Shown here piece after piece: positions 42,377 to 53,175 of a stretch of 64,000 nucleotides of DNA. The DNA is from Acidobacteriota bacterium (GTDB lineage: Bacteria > Acidobacteriota > Vicinamibacteria > Vicinamibacterales > UBA8438). The translations under genes and the position numbers were made by a program. Position 1 is the first letter of the stretch. The number at the start of each line of letters is the position of its first letter. Location: the NCBI GenBank assembly GCA_015659035.1, contig DQNS01000004.1, positions 1-64,000 on the forward strand, written 5' to 3'. A model generated the notes under the pieces. That model searched no databases. It was not told where the DNA came from and saw only the letters and a program-made list of their open reading frames with translations.

Positions 42377-44908
42377 GTGCACCAGGGCCTCCGCACCCTT
42401 GACCAGCTGCCGATCGGCACCAGCGCCGTCGTCCATCATGTCGGCTGTGACCGGCCGATGGCACGCCGCCTCATGGAAATGGGACTGCTGCCCGGCACCC
42501 GGCTTGAAACGGTGCGCCGGGCGCCGCTCGGTGACCCGCTGAAGATCCGGCTGCGCGGCTACCTGCTGTCGCTCCGACTCGCCGACGCGGCGCATATCCA
42601 GCTGGTGCCGGAGGGCCGGACCGACATCGTGGAGGAGGCCGGCAACGGCGCCACCCCGTATCGCTTCGCAGCCCGCGAAGCCCGCGAAGCAAATGACGCG
42701 ACCGACGCGGCACACACCACCCACGTACCACAGGTGCTGGTGGCCGGCAACGCCAACTCCGGAAAGACCACGGTGTTCAACGCACTGACCGGCGCCCGCG
42801 CGCAGGTCAGCAACTATCCCGGTGTCACGGTGACGCGGTCATCGCGGCGAGTCACGCTTCCCGACGGGTCAGGGGTCGAGATCGTCGATCTGCCTGGCAC
42901 CTACAGCCTCAGCGCGCACTCGCCGGACGAGCAGGTCGCGGTCGACGAGGTGCTCGGCCGGCGCGGCGATCCGCCCGACGCGGTCATCGTCGTGGTTGAC
43001 TCCGGCGCGCTCGAGCGGGGGCTCTACCTCGTGCTGCAGATCGCCGAGACCGGTGTCCCGGTCATCGTGGCGCTCAACATGATTGACGAGGCGAGCGCCG
43101 GCGGCACCGACCTCGACGCGGCGCGGCTGGGCGTGTGGCTCGGCGCCACGGTGGTGCCGACCGTCGCCTCGAAAGGCATCGGACTCGATGAGCTCCGGGG
43201 CGCGATCGGCACGACGCTCGCCCTTGCGCCGCGCGCCGACTCCGCCTGGGCCGGTCTGCCCACACAGGTCGAGCGCGAGGTCACCACGGTCACCCAAGCG
43301 CTGAGGGATGCCGGCTTCGGGAAGACCCCGGCGGCGCGCCGGTCCTGGGCGCTCTGGTCGCTGCTGTCGCTCGAAACCGATGACGGCGCGACCACCGGGC
43401 TCCCAGCCTCGGTCCGGCAGACGGTGCACACGATCCAACAGGACGCCGTCGCGGCACAGCGCAGTCTCGACCACGAAATCATCGCCTCGCGGTATCGCTG
43501 GATCGAGACGGTGGTGGCCGACATCCGGACGGTGTCCCGCGAAGACACGCGCAAGTGGACCAGCCGGATCGACGGCATCCTGACGCAGCGTGTCTACGGG
43601 CTTGTGGCGTTCGCGGTGGTGATGGCGGTCCTCTTCGAGGCGTTGTTCACCTGGTCCGCGCCGTTGATCACCGGGATCGAAACCGCGACCGGGTGGTTGC
43701 AGAGCGGCGTGACCGCCGCACTGCCGCCCGGCATCCTGAGCGACCTGATGGTCGACGGGGTCATCGCCGGCGTCGGCAACGTCGTGGTCTTCGTGCCGCA
43801 GATCGGGATGCTCTTCTTCTTCATCGCGCTGCTCGAGGACGTCGGATATCTCGCCCGGGTGGCGTTCGTCATCGACCGGTTGATGGGACGAGTGGGGCTG
43901 CATGGCAAGGCGTTCGTCCCGATGCTGTCAGGATTCGCGTGCGCTATTCCGGCGGTCATGGCAACCCGTACCATCGAGAGCCCGCGGGACCGGCTGATCA
44001 CGATGCTGACGCTGCCCATGGTCTCCTGCAGCGCCCGGCTGCCGGTCTACGCGCTGGTCACGGCCGTGGTCTTCGCCGCCGACCAGCGGGTGTTCGGCAT
44101 TCTCAGCGTGGGCGCCGTCGTCCTGTTCTCTATGTACGCTCTCTCGGTCGCTGCCACCCTCGGGGCTGCCGCAGTGCTGCGACGCACGGTGCTGCGCGGC
44201 CCGCGGGTGCCGCTGCTGCTGGAGCTGCCCCCGTACCGGGTACCGGTCTTAGGCAATGTGGTGACGGTGACCTGGCGGCGTGTGCGGAGGTTCCTCGAGG
44301 ACGCCGGGACGATCATCCTCACCATGACCGTCATCCTGTGGGCGCTCCTGTCGTTCCCGCACAGCGCCGAGATCGACGCCCGGTTTGACACGTCGCGCAC
44401 CCAGCTCTTTGCCACGACGACCGATGCCGGTGCGCGGGAGGTGGGGCTGGCCGAGCTGGACGGGCAGCAGGCGGGCGAGCAGCTCCGCTACAGCGTCGGT
44501 GGCCGGTTGGGCCGGGTCATCGAACCGGTCATCGAGCCGCTCGGCTTTGACTGGCGAATCGGGGTCGGCATCCTCGGCGCCTTCGCCGCGCGCGAGGTAT
44601 TCGTGTCGACGCTGGGCATCGTCTTCGGCATCGAGGGGGCGGACGAGGAGAGCGTCAGCCTCCGCTCGTCGCTGCAGAATGCGCGGCAGGCCGACGGCTC
44701 GCCGCTGATGACCCCGCTCACCGGAGTCTCGTTGATGGTGTTCTTCGTACTGGCGTGCCAGTGCATGAGCACCCTCGTGGTCGTGCGCAAGGAATCGGGC
44801 ACCTGGCGCTGGCCGGTGTTCATGTTCGCGTATATGTCGGTTCTGGCCTACGTCGCGTCGCTGACGGTCTATCAGGTCGGGTCCGTGCTCGGCTGGGGGG
44901 TCTCGTGA
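42377..44908 (+). CDS. feoB: FeoA-FeoB fusion, ferrous iron transporter
   Basis: An 843-residue ferrous iron permease. Residues 1-85 are a FeoA SH3-like domain (LDQLPIGTSAVVHHVG, MARRLMEMGLLPGT). The FeoB G-domain starts near 118 with GNANSGKTTVFNALTG, then VSNYPGVTV, DLPGTYSL and ALNMIDEA, and the guanine-nucleotide region is followed by a helical linker. The membrane part from about 405 has two Gate-type repeats, with LLEDVGYLARVAF and SGFACAIPAVMATRTI, and later GVGILGAFAAREVFVST. It imports Fe(II). The stop overlaps the next gene in GTGA. FeoA fused to FeoB occurs in a subset of bacteria. Confidence 0.95.
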   Translation: MHQGLRTLDQLPIGTSAVVHHVGCDRPMARRLMEMGLLPGTRLETVRRAPLGDPLKIRLRGYLLSLRLADAAHIQLVPEGRTDIVEEAGNGATPYRFAAREAREANDATDAAHTTHVPQVLVAGNANSGKTTVFNALTGARAQVSNYPGVTVTRSSRRVTLPDGSGVEIVDLPGTYSLSAHSPDEQVAVDEVLGRRGDPPDAVIVVVDSGALERGLYLVLQIAETGVPVIVALNMIDEASAGGTDLDAARLGVWLGATVVPTVASKGIGLDELRGAIGTTLALAPRADSAWAGLPTQVEREVTTVTQALRDAGFGKTPAARRSWALWSLLSLETDDGATTGLPASVRQTVHTIQQDAVAAQRSLDHEIIASRYRWIETVVADIRTVSREDTRKWTSRIDGILTQRVYGLVAFAVVMAVLFEALFTWSAPLITGIETATGWLQSGVTAALPPGILSDLMVDGVIAGVGNVVVFVPQIGMLFFFIALLEDVGYLARVAFVIDRLMGRVGLHGKAFVPMLSGFACAIPAVMATRTIESPRDRLITMLTLPMVSCSARLPVYALVTAVVFAADQRVFGILSVGAVVLFSMYALSVAATLGAAAVLRRTVLRGPRVPLLLELPPYRVPVLGNVVTVTWRRVRRFLEDAGTIILTMTVILWALLSFPHSAEIDARFDTSRTQLFATTTDAGAREVGLAELDGQQAGEQLRYSVGGRLGRVIEPVIEPLGFDWRIGVGILGAFAAREVFVSTLGIVFGIEGADEESVSLRSSLQNARQADGSPLMTPLTGVSLMVFFVLACQCMSTLVVVRKESGTWRWPVFMFAYMSVLAYVASLTVYQVGSVLGWGVS

Positions 44909-45123
44909 TCTGGTTGAGTTGGCAGGAAGTCATCGTCGCGATCATCGTCGGGTGGGCCGTGGTGTCCCTGTATCGGCATCTGCGTGAGCTGGTCGGCAGC
45001 GCCGCGCCGGACGCGCAGGCCTCGTGTCACGGATGTGATGACTGCGCCACCGAGACCGACACGGCACCTCCGCACCCGCCCGCGACTACTCCGCTCCATC
45101 CCCAGAGCACGCGCATTCACTGA
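44905..45123 (+). CDS. FeoB-associated Cys-rich membrane protein
   Basis: A 72-residue protein with one membrane helix (WLSWQEVIVAIIVGWAVVSL), then a short soluble tail with CHGCDDC, a cysteine trio for metal or disulfide. GTG start overlaps the FeoAB stop. This matches the small Cys-rich protein commonly found after FeoB; some are called FeoC-like. It was too short for most gene finders to be sure, but context supports it. Confidence 0.8.
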   Translation: MIWLSWQEVIVAIIVGWAVVSLYRHLRELVGSAAPDAQASCHGCDDCATETDTAPPHPPATTPLHPQSTRIH

Positions 45124-45131
45124 CACGCCAC

Positions 45132-45884
45132 TCACCGCCGGCTCTGCAGCTTGGCCAGCAGGCGCAGGATCTCCAGATAGAGCCAGACCAGGGTCACCAG
45201 CAGCCCGAACGCGCCGTACCACTCCATATACTTCGGCGCGCCGCGCTCGGCACCCTCCTCGATGAAGTCGAAGTCGAGCACGAGGTTGAGCGCCGCGATC
45301 ACCACCACGAACAGGCTGAACAGGATGCCGAAGGTGCCGCTCGAATGGATGAGCGGCACGTTGATACCGACGAAGCCGAGGACGAAGCTCAGCAGATAGA
45401 CGATGCCGATGCCGCCGGTGGCGGCGAACACGCCGAGCTTGAAATTCTCGGTCGCCCGAATGATCCCGCTGCGATAGGCGAACAGCAGCGCACCAAGCGT
45501 ACCGAAGGTCAGGAAGACCGCTTGCGCGACGATGCCCGGGTAGCGCTGCTCGAACAGATACGAGATGCCACCCAGCGCCAGCCCTTCAAGCGCGGCGTAG
45601 AGCGGCGTCGTGTAGGGCGCCCACGTCTGCTTGAACACCGTCACGAGCGCCACGACGAACCCGCCGATGAAGCCGCCGACGACCAACCCCATCGGCAGGC
45701 CCTCGGCCGTGCCCCGGCCCCAGACATACATGGCGGCCACGAACAAGATCGCCAGCGACATCGCCGTCTTGTTGACGGTGCCCCCGATGGTCATCGTCTC
45801 GTGACCGACGACCGACGGCACACGGGTGAAGGTGTCGGCGCGGAGCGCCGGGTTACCGGAACGCAACGCCAGATGGGCGGACAT
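45132..45884 (-). CDS. Bax inhibitor-1/YccA family membrane protein
   Basis: A 250-residue protein with seven hydrophobic segments in the BI-1/YccA pattern. ALRADTFTRVPSVVGHETMT is a typical N-terminus of the Bax-inhibitor group, GLPMGLVVGGFIGGFVVALV, YAALEGLALGGISYLFEQRYPG and LIHSSGTFGILFSLFVVVIA follow, and the conserved acidic pair near the end is DFDFIEEG. Members are calcium-leak or proteostasis-related membrane proteins. It is convergent with the FeoAB operon. Confidence 0.9.
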   Translation of the reverse strand: MSAHLALRSGNPALRADTFTRVPSVVGHETMTIGGTVNKTAMSLAILFVAAMYVWGRGTAEGLPMGLVVGGFIGGFVVALVTVFKQTWAPYTTPLYAALEGLALGGISYLFEQRYPGIVAQAVFLTFGTLGALLFAYRSGIIRATENFKLGVFAATGGIGIVYLLSFVLGFVGINVPLIHSSGTFGILFSLFVVVIAALNLVLDFDFIEEGAERGAPKYMEWYGAFGLLVTLVWLYLEILRLLAKLQSRR

Positions 45885-46036
45885 CGCTTTTCTCCCCCAG
45901 TGTCAGTGCACCCGGTCTCGAGACCCCGTCCCCGTCATAATAGGTGCCGAAATCGAACCACTGTGCCGGGACACGACCCCACTGTAGCGAACGACCGTCG
46001 GGGCCGCAAACGACCGACCACGGACCCGCCACCATC

Positions 46037-47953
<1,917 letters not shown>

Positions 47954-48008
47954 GCCGGCGCACGCTCGCGGCCGACGGCAGGTACCCGGAGCCGTGGTCA
48001 GGCAACGC

Positions 48009-48014
48009 TATAAT
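48009..48014 (+). promoter_or_regulatory. Candidate -10 element TATAAT
   Basis: TATAAT lies 20 bases before the ATG at 48034, which would leave a leader of about 12 bases. It is rare in this GC-rich DNA. No strong -35 element is seen. Confidence 0.4.
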
Positions 48015-48033
48015 CAGGGCTGCGACGAGCAAC

Positions 48034-48792
48034 ATGACGCACAGGATGGTCCGCACGCTGGCGGCCGGGATGATGGCGGGGGCACTCGCCTCGCCGGCCA
48101 TCCTGCACACCGGGCTCGAGGCCAGACAAACCAGCACCTCGGTGTTCCCGGTCTACGAGGGCTTCCTGAAGAATGACGACGGGACGCTGCTGCTGGCATT
48201 TGCCTACTTCAACCACAACCGCACCACCATCACGATCCCGCCGGGCCCGGACAACAGATTCGTGACCGGTGAGCCGGACCGTGGTCAGACCACCACATTC
48301 CTGCCGGGACACCACCGGTGGCAGTGCATCATGGTGGTCGACGGCGACTTCGACGGAATCCTCCGATGGCATCTCTCACACGGCGATGAGACCCATCTGA
48401 CCAGTGAGTCGATGCTCCAATACAGCTGGGAGTTCGATGCCGGCGGCGCGCGACGAGCCTTGCGGGATATCGACCTGGCCACGGCACCGCGCGATGTCTG
48501 TCTGAACCGGTCGCCAATCGTACGGGTGCTCGGGCCCTCGGCGTTGACCGGCGCCGTAGGACACGGGGTCAAGCTGTTTGGCAGCGTGCGTGACGAGGGA
48601 CTACCCCGCGGCGCCGCGGTGACCGCATCGTGGCGCCAGACCAGCGGGCCGGGCTCGGTCACCTTCGACGTGTCGGACCAGACGAGAACGCTGGCGTTCT
48701 TCGATACGCCGGGCACCTACGCAGTCGAGTTAACTGGCAGCGACACCGTTTTTGAGCGGAGCGCGCAGGTCACGGTCGTCGTCGCACCCTAG
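48034..48792 (+). CDS. Secreted two-domain partner of the copper monooxygenase-like protein, copy 3
   Basis: A 252-residue exported protein, shortest of the three. The signal region ends near LEARQTS. Shared block 1: YEGFLKNDDG, FAYFNHNRTT, PGPDNRFVTGEPDRGQ, FLPGHHRWQ and a LRWHLSHGDE strand. Shared block 2: WRQTSGPGSVTF and FFDTPGTYAVELTGSD. Between them VCLNRSPIVRVLGPS corresponds to TPPVLRF in copy 2. It is convergent with the monooxygenase-like gene at 48795, with two bases between the stops. A near-consensus TATAAT precedes it. Function unknown. Confidence 0.78.
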   Translation: MTHRMVRTLAAGMMAGALASPAILHTGLEARQTSTSVFPVYEGFLKNDDGTLLLAFAYFNHNRTTITIPPGPDNRFVTGEPDRGQTTTFLPGHHRWQCIMVVDGDFDGILRWHLSHGDETHLTSESMLQYSWEFDAGGARRALRDIDLATAPRDVCLNRSPIVRVLGPSALTGAVGHGVKLFGSVRDEGLPRGAAVTASWRQTSGPGSVTFDVSDQTRTLAFFDTPGTYAVELTGSDTVFERSAQVTVVVAP

Positions 48793-48794
48793 CT

Positions 48795-50228
48795 CTACTG
48801 GCCTTCGTTCGTCTTGGCCCGCTCGGGGTTCGCCAGCCGGGCCAGTTTGTCCTTCAACCGTACCTGATACTGCTCTTCGGTCATGAACGCGATGTCGGTC
48901 CAGGCATTGCCCATGTCATCCATGGTGCGGCTGCCCCACCCGATCCACGCCGACGGGTCCGGGTTGTGTTTGTTCGCCACGGTGTTGTCGTGCCAGGCGA
49001 CCGAGTGGAGGATGGTGCCGGCCGGGAACAAGTGCGGCTCCTCGTAGGTGTAGGTGAGTTGCCAGACCTGCTCGTAGCGCGGCACGTCGGTCAGCACCTG
49101 GCGCCGACCGTCGGCATGAATCGCCTCGAGCAGCATCCGGCTGCCGCGGAAGTGCATGTGCGGCTGGAAGTTGATGATGATCGCCGGGCGCTCCAGCCGG
49201 AAGAAGCGCTCGGAGCGGGCGACGGTGTGCGGTGGAATGCTCAGCTGCGCCAGGCTGTTGACCGAGCCCTCGTTCAGGAACGGCCCGAGCGGGGTCTCGC
49301 TGTCGAGCGGCAGGTCGACGCCCTGCCGGAGCAGCAGGTCTTCGACCTTCTCGCGGTTCAGCGTCCAGTCGTCGCCGATGCCGGTCCGGATCCGATGGGA
49401 GGTCACCTCGAGATCCGGTACCACCCCGCGGGGATAGAACTTGATCCCGACACTGGAGATGTCGTGGACCGCCTCGCCCCATGGGTGATAGTGCGGCGCA
49501 AACCTGAACCTCGACCCTGCGTGCAACAGCTTGCCGGTGCCCTCCGGGAAGTAGTCGCCGTTGTTGCCCATCACGTACTCGGTGACGTGCACGGTGTCGA
49601 CGTCGTCATCTTCCTCCGGGTTCTCGGCCTGGCTGAACGCATACACGTGCTCGTGGTGCACGCAGCAGGCCGCGGTCGTCAGCACCTGCACCCACTTCAT
49701 GTAGCGGTCCTCGGTCAGCCCAGACTCGACGATCTCCGACGGGAACATATCGGCACCCTCGGCCGGAATGTCGAACCCCTCTTTCATCGCCACGATCAGG
49801 TCCGGCTCGCCGTACACCCATTCGTCCAACGCTGCCAAATCGAGCGGCGGTGGCGCATCCTCCGGGTTGCCCCGCGGCGCGCCGGTGTCCACCCAGCTGG
49901 CGATGACGCCGATCTCCTCGTCGCTCAGGGAAGGGTCGTCCCGATACACTCCGATTGAGCGGTCGAGATGCCAGGGCGGCATTTGCCGCGTGGTCACGCG
50001 GTCCTTGATCGCGCGTGCCCACGGCCGAACCTGCTCGTAGCTCAGCAGTGCCATCGGCGCGGCGGTGCCCGGACGGTGGCAGTTCTGACACGAGCGCTGC
50101 AGAATCGGCAGCACGTCCTTCGTGAACGTAGGCGTGTCGGCTTCGGCCCCGGCACCGATGGCCGGCCCGGCGCCCCCGACGACGATCGCCAGCGCCAGCA
50201 GGACGACGGCTGTGTAGGCTCGCTTCAC
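48795..50228 (-). CDS. Cytochrome c / type II copper monooxygenase-like secreted protein, copy 3
   Basis: A 477-residue exported paralogue. GTG at 50228 with GGGAGG five bases upstream is preferred over 50258. Signal peptide to about residue 29. The heme motif is QRSCQNCHRPGTAAP, followed by the shared EQVRPWARAIKDR, MPPWHLDRSIGV and SWVDTGAPRGNP. Copper-fold motifs are CVHHEHVYAF (HH plus a later His), APHYHPWGEAV (HxH), FQPHMHFRGSRM (HxH), AWHDNTVAN and WGSRTMDDM. Relative to the other copies it has about 30 extra residues near 290-320 (DLLLRQGVDLPLDSETP). It pairs with the convergent gene at 48034. Confidence 0.84.
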   Translation of the reverse strand: MKRAYTAVVLLALAIVVGGAGPAIGAGAEADTPTFTKDVLPILQRSCQNCHRPGTAAPMALLSYEQVRPWARAIKDRVTTRQMPPWHLDRSIGVYRDDPSLSDEEIGVIASWVDTGAPRGNPEDAPPPLDLAALDEWVYGEPDLIVAMKEGFDIPAEGADMFPSEIVESGLTEDRYMKWVQVLTTAACCVHHEHVYAFSQAENPEEDDDVDTVHVTEYVMGNNGDYFPEGTGKLLHAGSRFRFAPHYHPWGEAVHDISSVGIKFYPRGVVPDLEVTSHRIRTGIGDDWTLNREKVEDLLLRQGVDLPLDSETPLGPFLNEGSVNSLAQLSIPPHTVARSERFFRLERPAIIINFQPHMHFRGSRMLLEAIHADGRRQVLTDVPRYEQVWQLTYTYEEPHLFPAGTILHSVAWHDNTVANKHNPDPSAWIGWGSRTMDDMGNAWTDIAFMTEEQYQVRLKDKLARLANPERAKTNEGQ

Positions 50229-50514
50229 GACGACCTCCCTCAATCCCGGACGGGGCATCCCACAAAGGGACCGCGTTGGGCTTCAGCTCAGTGGGGTCAC
50301 AAACCTCCAGTTTGCTCCCTCGTCGCGCCTTGCCAGCCGGGCGCCGCGCTCCGGGACTGATGCAGCGCCCTCTACTACAGGACAGTAGCACCTCTGGTCC
50401 GGTTGATCCAGAAGGTCCACGGCCCCATCGGGCTGCACGTACGCACCCGACTCGGCGGGAGTTGATCTATCCTGACGGGGCGGAATCAGTGGACGTGACC
50501 AGAAGAGAGAAGAC

Positions 50515-52182
50515 ATGACGACACGCGACCACGGTTGGCCGACACCTGGTGTCTCGCATCGCTGGAGCCGCCGAACCTTCATGCATCGGGTGTCCGGACT
50601 CGCGGCGGCGGGGGTCGCCGGACGCCTGCTCCACGGACTACCTCCACTGAGCGGCCCGGTGCTAGCCCAGGAGACCAGCCCGGGCGCGGTCATCGAGACC
50701 ACAGCCGGTCGGGTGCGTGGCGCAACGCGCGCCGGGATCCACATCTTCAAGGGTGTCCGCTACGGCGCCTCCACCGCCGGACGGAACCGATTCATGCCAC
50801 CGGTCGCGCCGGCACCGTGGTCCGGCGTGCGCGACGCGCTGGAATACGGCGCCTCGGCGCCGCAGAGCCGCGCACACCCGGCGAAGAGCGAGGACTGTCT
50901 GTTCCTGAACGTCTGGACCCCGGGGCTCGGTGACGGCGGGCGTCGTCCGGTGATGGTCTGGCTGCACGGCGGCGGGTTCAGTGCCGGATCAGGGTCGTCA
51001 CGAACCTACGACGGCGTGAACATGTGCACGGCGGGTGACGTGGTACTGGTCACCATCAACCATCGCCTGAACATCTTCGGCTCCGCCTATCTGGCCCAGC
51101 TGGGCGGGAGCGACTTCGCGGCATCGGGCTGCACCGGGATGCTCGATATCATCGCCTCGCTCGAGTGGGTGCGCGACAACATCGAGGCGTTCGGGGGCGA
51201 CCCCAACACCGTCACCATCTTCGGTGAATCGGGCGGCGGGCGAAAAGTGTCCACGCTCCTCGCGATGCCGGGGGCCACGGGGCTGTTCCACCGGGCGATC
51301 ATCCAGAGCGGGGCTATCCTGCGGGTCCGCAATCCACGTGACGCGACCCGCGAGGCGGAGCTGGTCCTGGCCAAGGTGGGGCTGCGATCGAACCAAGGCC
51401 ACGAGTTGCAGATGGTCCCGACCGACACGCTGTTCGAGGCCGCCCTCGAGGCCGCGGGCGGGTTCGAGCCTGAAGAGCGGGTGGTCGGCATGACGGGGAA
51501 CACCCCGGTGCTCGACGGCGACGCGATCCCGGTGCACCCATTCGACCCGACAGCGCCGGCGGTCTCGGCCGACGTCCCGGTACTCGTCGGATACAACCGG
51601 ACCGAAGAGACCCTGTGGTGGCAGAACCGCGAGATGCCGCTCGACATGCAGGAGGGCGAACTGCTTGAACGGATCGCGGCGCTGTTGCGCATCGACGTCG
51701 ACGCCACACGTGTCATCGAGGCGTATCGCGACGCCTACCCGGACGCCCGGCCCTGGGACCACTACATCCTGATCTGCACTGATTACCCTCGCGGCATCTA
51801 CGCGCGAGAGCTGGCCACGCGCAAGACTGCCCTGGGCGGCGCGGCCGCCTGGCTCTACCGATTCGACTGGGACCTGGGCGGCGAGATGCACACGCCACAC
51901 GCGCTCGAGATCCGCTTCGTGTTCGACAACGTCGACCACTTCGAGACACGGCTGTTCGACCGGCCCGGCTCGGCGGACTCGCGCGCGCTGGCGGCGAAGA
52001 TGAGCGCCGCCTGGATGGCGTTCGCCCGCACCGGGAACCCAGACACCCCGGACCTCCCCCACTGGCCGGTCTACTCCGCCGACAGCCGGGACGCGATGCT
52101 CTTCAACAGCGAGAGCCGGATCGTGCGCGACCACGACCGTGGGGCGCGGCTGGTGATGGAAGAGGTGCTGAAGCTGGACTAA
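50515..52182 (+). CDS. Exported type B carboxylesterase
   Basis: A 555-residue esterase/lipase of the carboxylesterase family. The start SRRTFMHRVSGLAAAGVAG looks like a Tat signal. The oxyanion region GGGFSAGSGSS, EDCLFLNVWTP, GMLDIIASLEWVRDNIEAFGG and the nucleophile Ser239 in FGESGGG are in order; the usual motif is GESAGG, so the residue after Ser is Gly rather than Ala. Later NVDHFETRLF and HTPHALEIRFVFD-type segments supply the remaining catalytic Glu/His regions. It hydrolyses carboxylic esters in the periplasm or outside; the substrate is unknown. A lone gene. Confidence 0.92.
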   Translation: MTTRDHGWPTPGVSHRWSRRTFMHRVSGLAAAGVAGRLLHGLPPLSGPVLAQETSPGAVIETTAGRVRGATRAGIHIFKGVRYGASTAGRNRFMPPVAPAPWSGVRDALEYGASAPQSRAHPAKSEDCLFLNVWTPGLGDGGRRPVMVWLHGGGFSAGSGSSRTYDGVNMCTAGDVVLVTINHRLNIFGSAYLAQLGGSDFAASGCTGMLDIIASLEWVRDNIEAFGGDPNTVTIFGESGGGRKVSTLLAMPGATGLFHRAIIQSGAILRVRNPRDATREAELVLAKVGLRSNQGHELQMVPTDTLFEAALEAAGGFEPEERVVGMTGNTPVLDGDAIPVHPFDPTAPAVSADVPVLVGYNRTEETLWWQNREMPLDMQEGELLERIAALLRIDVDATRVIEAYRDAYPDARPWDHYILICTDYPRGIYARELATRKTALGGAAAWLYRFDWDLGGEMHTPHALEIRFVFDNVDHFETRLFDRPGSADSRALAAKMSAAWMAFARTGNPDTPDLPHWPVYSADSRDAMLFNSESRIVRDHDRGARLVMEEVLKLD

Positions 52183-52192
52183 GTGGCCCCGG

Positions 52193-52357
52193 TCACCAGA
52201 TCGTCTCGACCGCCGAGTAACGTCTGATCCGGGCGTCCTTGGTCACGAGCGCGGCCGACTCCAGCATGGCCGTGGCTACGATCAGCCGGTCGGCCGGGTC
52301 GTCCGGAAACTCGTGGCCGATCTGCGTCACGTCGCCGTGACGCAGATCGCCGGACCC
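52193..52357 (-). pseudogene. PIN-domain (VapC-like) toxin, C-terminal relic
   Basis: On the minus strand the frame reads GHEFPDDPADRLIVATAML, then ESAALVTKDARIRRYSAVETIW and a TGA at 52193-52195. DPADRLIVATA and LVTKD carry the second-half acidic residues of VapC nucleases. The open stretch starts right after an in-frame stop at 52358-52360 and has no start codon, so the N-terminal half is lost. The break coincides with a perfect hairpin (52318-52349). No antitoxin gene is next to it. Confidence 0.6.
52318..52349. repeat. Perfect 14-bp hairpin inside the PIN relic
   Basis: CGATCTGCGTCACG (52318-52331), loop TCGC, CGTGACGCAGATCG (52336-52349), exact complement. A smaller hairpin GACGGAAC/GTTCCGTC lies at 52377-52396. 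From 52358 to 52476 nothing else is recognised. Confidence 0.65.
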
Positions 52358-52476
52358 TTAGGAGAGATGTGACGGAGACGGAACCGGTGTTCCGTCCCCA
52401 TCATGCGGTCTTCTGGCGCCCGAGCGAACACCCTGGGCGCCAGTCATCTGCAGCGTTCGCGCTGGCTGGCTGGCAG

Positions 52477-53088
52477 CTAGTCGACCATGAAGTCGCCGAC
52501 GTGCACATCGAGCTGGTGGCTGAAACGAACACCGGCGATGCCGTCGACGTCCATCCCCGCCTTTGGCAGGCTCACCACCTCCGTGCCGTTCGACAGGAAC
52601 CGCACGTTGCTCGCACCCACCTCGACCGAGATGGTGTTGCTCATCCGCCCGTTCTCGAGGGCGTTGACGGCGCTGTGCTCGGCCCAGCCGCTGGTCAGGT
52701 TCTCAGTGTCGCCGCCCATCCGCTTCTTGATCAGGAACTGGCCATCTTCCCGGATCAGGAAGTAAGTGTAGCGCTGCCCGTCACCGTCGAGATCCTGGCC
52801 GCCAAAGAACAGCCCGAAGGAGTTCAGGTGCGACGACGCCGTGGTCTGGGTGAAGCTCGCACTGAGGGTGTAGGTGCCCGACCCCGAGTTGCTGGGGTTC
52901 CAGAAGACGGCGGCGGGCCCGGTGGTAACGTGGAAGCCGCCGCCCATCGACCGGAAGTGGAGGTCGTTGACATCGGCGCGGCCGCTGTCGAGCCGGGCCT
53001 GCCAGCCGTCCATCATCACGCCGCCGCCCTGCCCGAGAACCGGAAGTGTCAACAAAAGTAACGCCACTGCTACAAGACTGGTTCGCAT
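52477..53088 (-). CDS. Exported lectin-like protein (DUF1080-type fold)
   Basis: A 203-residue exported protein, start at 53088 with GGAGG four bases upstream; signal peptide to about residue 20 (LPVLGQ). The rest is a single beta-sandwich-like domain: DGWQARLDSGRAD, HFRSMGGGFHVTTGPAAVFW, SFTQTTASSHLNSFGLFFGG, YTYFLIREDGQFLIKKR, NTISVEVGASNVRFLSNGTEV. It resembles concanavalin-A-like DUF1080 proteins, some of which act on glycans. A binding or glycan role is inferred. Confidence 0.65.
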   Translation of the reverse strand: MRTSLVAVALLLLTLPVLGQGGGVMMDGWQARLDSGRADVNDLHFRSMGGGFHVTTGPAAVFWNPSNSGSGTYTLSASFTQTTASSHLNSFGLFFGGQDLDGDGQRYTYFLIREDGQFLIKKRMGGDTENLTSGWAEHSAVNALENGRMSNTISVEVGASNVRFLSNGTEVVSLPKAGMDVDGIAGVRFSHQLDVHVGDFMVD

Positions 53089-53175
53089 GGTACCTCCTTG
53101 CATGCTGTCAAGGCCTTCGCGGCCAATGCAGTTCAAACTGCTATCGTACCCTGAGGAACGACCCTCGTCCAGTGA

